Source: CAWHJB01 sp963698715 (lineage in GTDB: Bacteria > Chloroflexota > Anaerolineae > Anaerolineales > UBA4823). Taken from it: 64,000 nt of DNA. The notes below the pieces were generated by a model. It was not told the origin of the DNA and made no database searches. It saw nothing but the letters and a program-made list of their open reading frames with translations. Positions 62,088 through 64,000 of the stretch are shown in pieces. The stretch's first letter is position 1. Each line of letters begins with the position of its first letter. The translations under genes were made by a program, and so were the position numbers. Location: the NCBI GenBank assembly GCA_963698715.1, contig CAVORW010000003.1, positions 372,001 through 436,000 on the forward strand, read 5' to 3'.

Positions 62088-63226
62088 ACGGCCTCCTCGG
62101 CGGAGCGAATGATACGGACCCGGTAGCGCATTAAGAAATCGCTGGCGATCAAGCTGACCAGGATGATCCCCTGGATCATTTTTGGGATACCCGATGGTTG
62201 AATCTCACGACCCGCCAGAATGAGAGCCCCAAACAATATGGAGACTAGAATCACGGCAAACGGATTTAGCTTGGCCAACCAGGCGATAATGATGCCTGTG
62301 AACCCATAACCGGGCGAGATTGCTCCCTGCAATCGATGTACAACCCCAGTAATTTCCGACATCCCCGCCAGGCCCGCCAGGCCTCCCGAAAACATCATTA
62401 CCAGGATGATATTTTTTTGAATGTCCAGGCCGGCATATTTCGCAGCCTGGGGATTATCGCCAATCAGCCGGATTTCGTAACCCCAGCGGCTGCGGTAAAG
62501 GACGAACCATACCAGAATGGCAGCCAAAATAGCCAGGAGCAATCCCAGGTGGGTTGTCAGACCTCGGAAGAGTGGGATCTGGCTGCCCAGATCAGTCAGC
62601 CGCGGCAGCCAGGCGTTTCTGGTGAACATGGGGCTCATCTGGAAGCCACCTTCGCTCCACACGGCGAAGATAAAGAAATTATTCCAGGCCACGGCAATAT
62701 AGTTCATCATTAACGAGCTGATGATCTCATTGACATTGAACCTGGCTTTTAGAAAGCCTGGAATAAATCCCCAAAGCGCGCCAGCCAGTACTCCTGCCAC
62801 CACCATAACCGGTATAAAAATCCAGGGTGAAGTGTTTTCTGGGAGGATAGGCAGCAACACAACCGCACTAGCGCCAAATGCGCCCAGGAAGAACTGCCCC
62901 TCGGCGCCGATATTCCACAGCCGCATTCGAAATGCAATCGAACAGGCCAGGCCAACCAGAATCAGGGGAGTCGCTTTGACCAGCGTATCAGAAAACACGC
63001 CAATATTCCCGAACGAGGCTTCTGCGATGTGGGCATAGGACCGGATCGGATCGCCACCGGAGAACGCGATCACTACTCCACCCAGGATCAGGGCCACAAT
63101 GATTGCGCCAATGGAAACGCCAACGGGATACCAGCGCCCAACTTCAGTATGCCGTTTTTCTATTTTGATGCGGTAAGGAAAACGGCTTCCGGCAGTAGGT
63201 GAAGAGGCTGTGGATGACTCAGACAT
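62084..63226 (-). CDS. Nucleoside/sugar ABC transporter permease (first permease)
   Basis: This 380-residue membrane subunit has an N-terminal cytoplasmic tail of about 35 residues, then 8-10 membrane segments. It has the family block RMRLWNIGAEGQFFLGAFGAS and RLIGDNPQAAKYAGLDI. I start at ATG 63226 after AAGGAG, which overlaps the ATPase gene by 8 bp. The ORF extends to 63247 with no support. Together with the next permease and the ATPase it makes a complete membrane importer. The binding protein is outside the window. Confidence 0.93.
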   Translation of the reverse strand: MSESSTASSPTAGSRFPYRIKIEKRHTEVGRWYPVGVSIGAIIVALILGGVVIAFSGGDPIRSYAHIAEASFGNIGVFSDTLVKATPLILVGLACSIAFRMRLWNIGAEGQFFLGAFGASAVVLLPILPENTSPWIFIPVMVVAGVLAGALWGFIPGFLKARFNVNEIISSLMMNYIAVAWNNFFIFAVWSEGGFQMSPMFTRNAWLPRLTDLGSQIPLFRGLTTHLGLLLAILAAILVWFVLYRSRWGYEIRLIGDNPQAAKYAGLDIQKNIILVMMFSGGLAGLAGMSEITGVVHRLQGAISPGYGFTGIIIAWLAKLNPFAVILVSILFGALILAGREIQPSGIPKMIQGIILVSLIASDFLMRYRVRIIRSAEEAV

Positions 63227-64000
63227 GCTCGGTCGCTCCTTTAGCATTGATTTCGTCCAGTGGGGTGCCGGTCATCATCAAACCGATTTTTTCGGTGTCA
63301 CCGTCCAGCACTTCGCCCATGATTTTACCTTCGTAAATTACATAGATCCGGTCGCTGAGTGAGAGCAGCTCTTCCAATTCTTCGGAAATCAAGAGAACCG
63401 CAGCCCCAGCTTCGCGTTGGGTCAGTAACAGGCGCTGTACACCTTCTATCGCGCCGACATCCAGGCCGCGGGTTGGCTGGACAGCTACCATGAATGCTGG
63501 CTCCCCGGAAATTTCGCGAGCCAGGATCACCCGCTGCAGATTGCCTCCCGAGAGCAAACGCACTGGCGTCTCGATGGTCGGGACGATGATATCGTAAGCT
63601 TCCTTCAATTCTTCCGCAAATTTGTTGGCAGCATTTTGGTCAAGCACCATTCCGCGCGCGATGGGCGGTTTGCGGTAATTTTTCATGATGACGTTATCTG
63701 TTACGCTCAGGTTCGGAGCGCTGCCAACGTGAGTGCGATCTTCGGGAACGTAAGACAATCCTTTTTGAATGCCGAATTTGGTGTTTTTATCGTGAATCGA
63801 TTCACCATTTAATAAGACTTCGCCACAGGTGCATTTGCGCAGGCCGCTAATCGTTTGCGCCAGTTCTCGCTGTCCATTACCAGCGACACCTGCCAGGCCA
63901 ACAATCTCGCCAGCTCGCACGTAAAAGGAGACGCCATTCAGAGCCGGCAGGCCTTTATCATTTTCGGCACAGATATCTTTAACTTCGAGGACAATTTCGC
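63219..64000 (-). CDS. Nucleoside/sugar ABC transporter ATP-binding protein, C-terminal part
   Basis: This is the second nucleotide-binding half of a double-domain ATPase (NupO/RbsA type). The gene enters from the right edge, so its start and first half are missing. The degenerate Walker A GLAGVAGNGQREL, the signature LLSGGNLQRVILAREI and the Walker B-like AVQPTRGLDVGA are all as expected for the C-terminal domain of this group. It overlaps the first permease gene by 8 bp. Confidence 0.94.
   Translation of the reverse strand, partial: EIVLEVKDICAENDKGLPALNGVSFYVRAGEIVGLAGVAGNGQRELAQTISGLRKCTCGEVLLNGESIHDKNTKFGIQKGLSYVPEDRTHVGSAPNLSVTDNVIMKNYRKPPIARGMVLDQNAANKFAEELKEAYDIIVPTIETPVRLLSGGNLQRVILAREISGEPAFMVAVQPTRGLDVGAIEGVQRLLLTQREAGAAVLLISEELEELLSLSDRIYVIYEGKIMGEVLDGDTEKIGLMMTGTPLDEINAKGATEHV

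Noticed and set aside
1..64000. CRISPR arrays, rRNA or tRNA genes
   Set aside because: No regularly spaced repeats, rRNA signatures or tRNA T-loop sequences were seen on either strand.

Overview
The window reads as a chromosomal stretch of a Chloroflexota bacterium, most likely class Anaerolineae. This is an inference from gene content, not a database match. The signs are monoderm-type surface features (a sortase fused to a DUF11/LPxTG protein with a long Pro/Thr linker), GatCAB for indirect tRNA amidation, very large multi-domain membrane glycosyltransferases, antiporter-like subunits outside a complete complex I operon, and several -10 boxes lying 4-7 nt before a start codon. About 52 protein genes are supported. 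I found no rRNA, tRNA or CRISPR array.

Layout, left half. 1-3640: fatty-acid type genes (thiolase end, 3-hydroxybutyryl-CoA dehydrogenase, GMC oxidoreductase, Nudix hydrolase). 3787-7936: an HD hydrolase, a GNAT acetyltransferase, an alpha/beta hydrolase split by a frameshift, and gatB. 8034-13180: a phosphate module with pstS, pstC, pstA (frameshifted) and two different pstB-type ATPases, followed by phoU. 13261-16120: a DppA-type peptidase and gatC-gatA. 16166-16269: a 104-bp MITE. 16415-23746: acyl-CoA dehydrogenase, a 1499-residue membrane glycosyltransferase fusion, a zinc-type dehydrogenase and a small membrane protein. 23790-28355: a biotin-dependent acyl-CoA carboxylase operon with an embedded hydrolase. 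28445-31144: a CYTH protein, murI, a glutamine-amidotransferase-like hydrolase and rplS.

Layout, right half. 31315-34348: a membrane glycosyltransferase and an intact ISKra4-type insertion sequence with 9-bp target duplication. 34511-38744: PfkB kinase, parA, parB and an amidohydrolase. 38834-43918: sortase fusion, selB and a coiled-coil protein. 44215-50837: three membrane subunits related to complex I/Mrp antiporters, a beta-propeller lipoprotein and a dihydropyrimidinase. 50993-57118: three uncharacterised proteins and an SNF2 helicase. 57352-64000: a PLP enzyme, a GT2 glycosyltransferase, threonine synthase and a BmpA-type nucleoside/sugar ABC transporter (two permeases and the end of the ATPase).

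The most distinctive signal is a set of long intergenic palindromes. One is the cargo of a MITE whose ends match the resident insertion sequence. The same palindrome core recurs at two other places with different or decayed ends. Three genes (alpha/beta hydrolase, pstA, small membrane protein) are each broken by a single-base change in a short homopolymer, which suggests residual sequencing error rather than decay.
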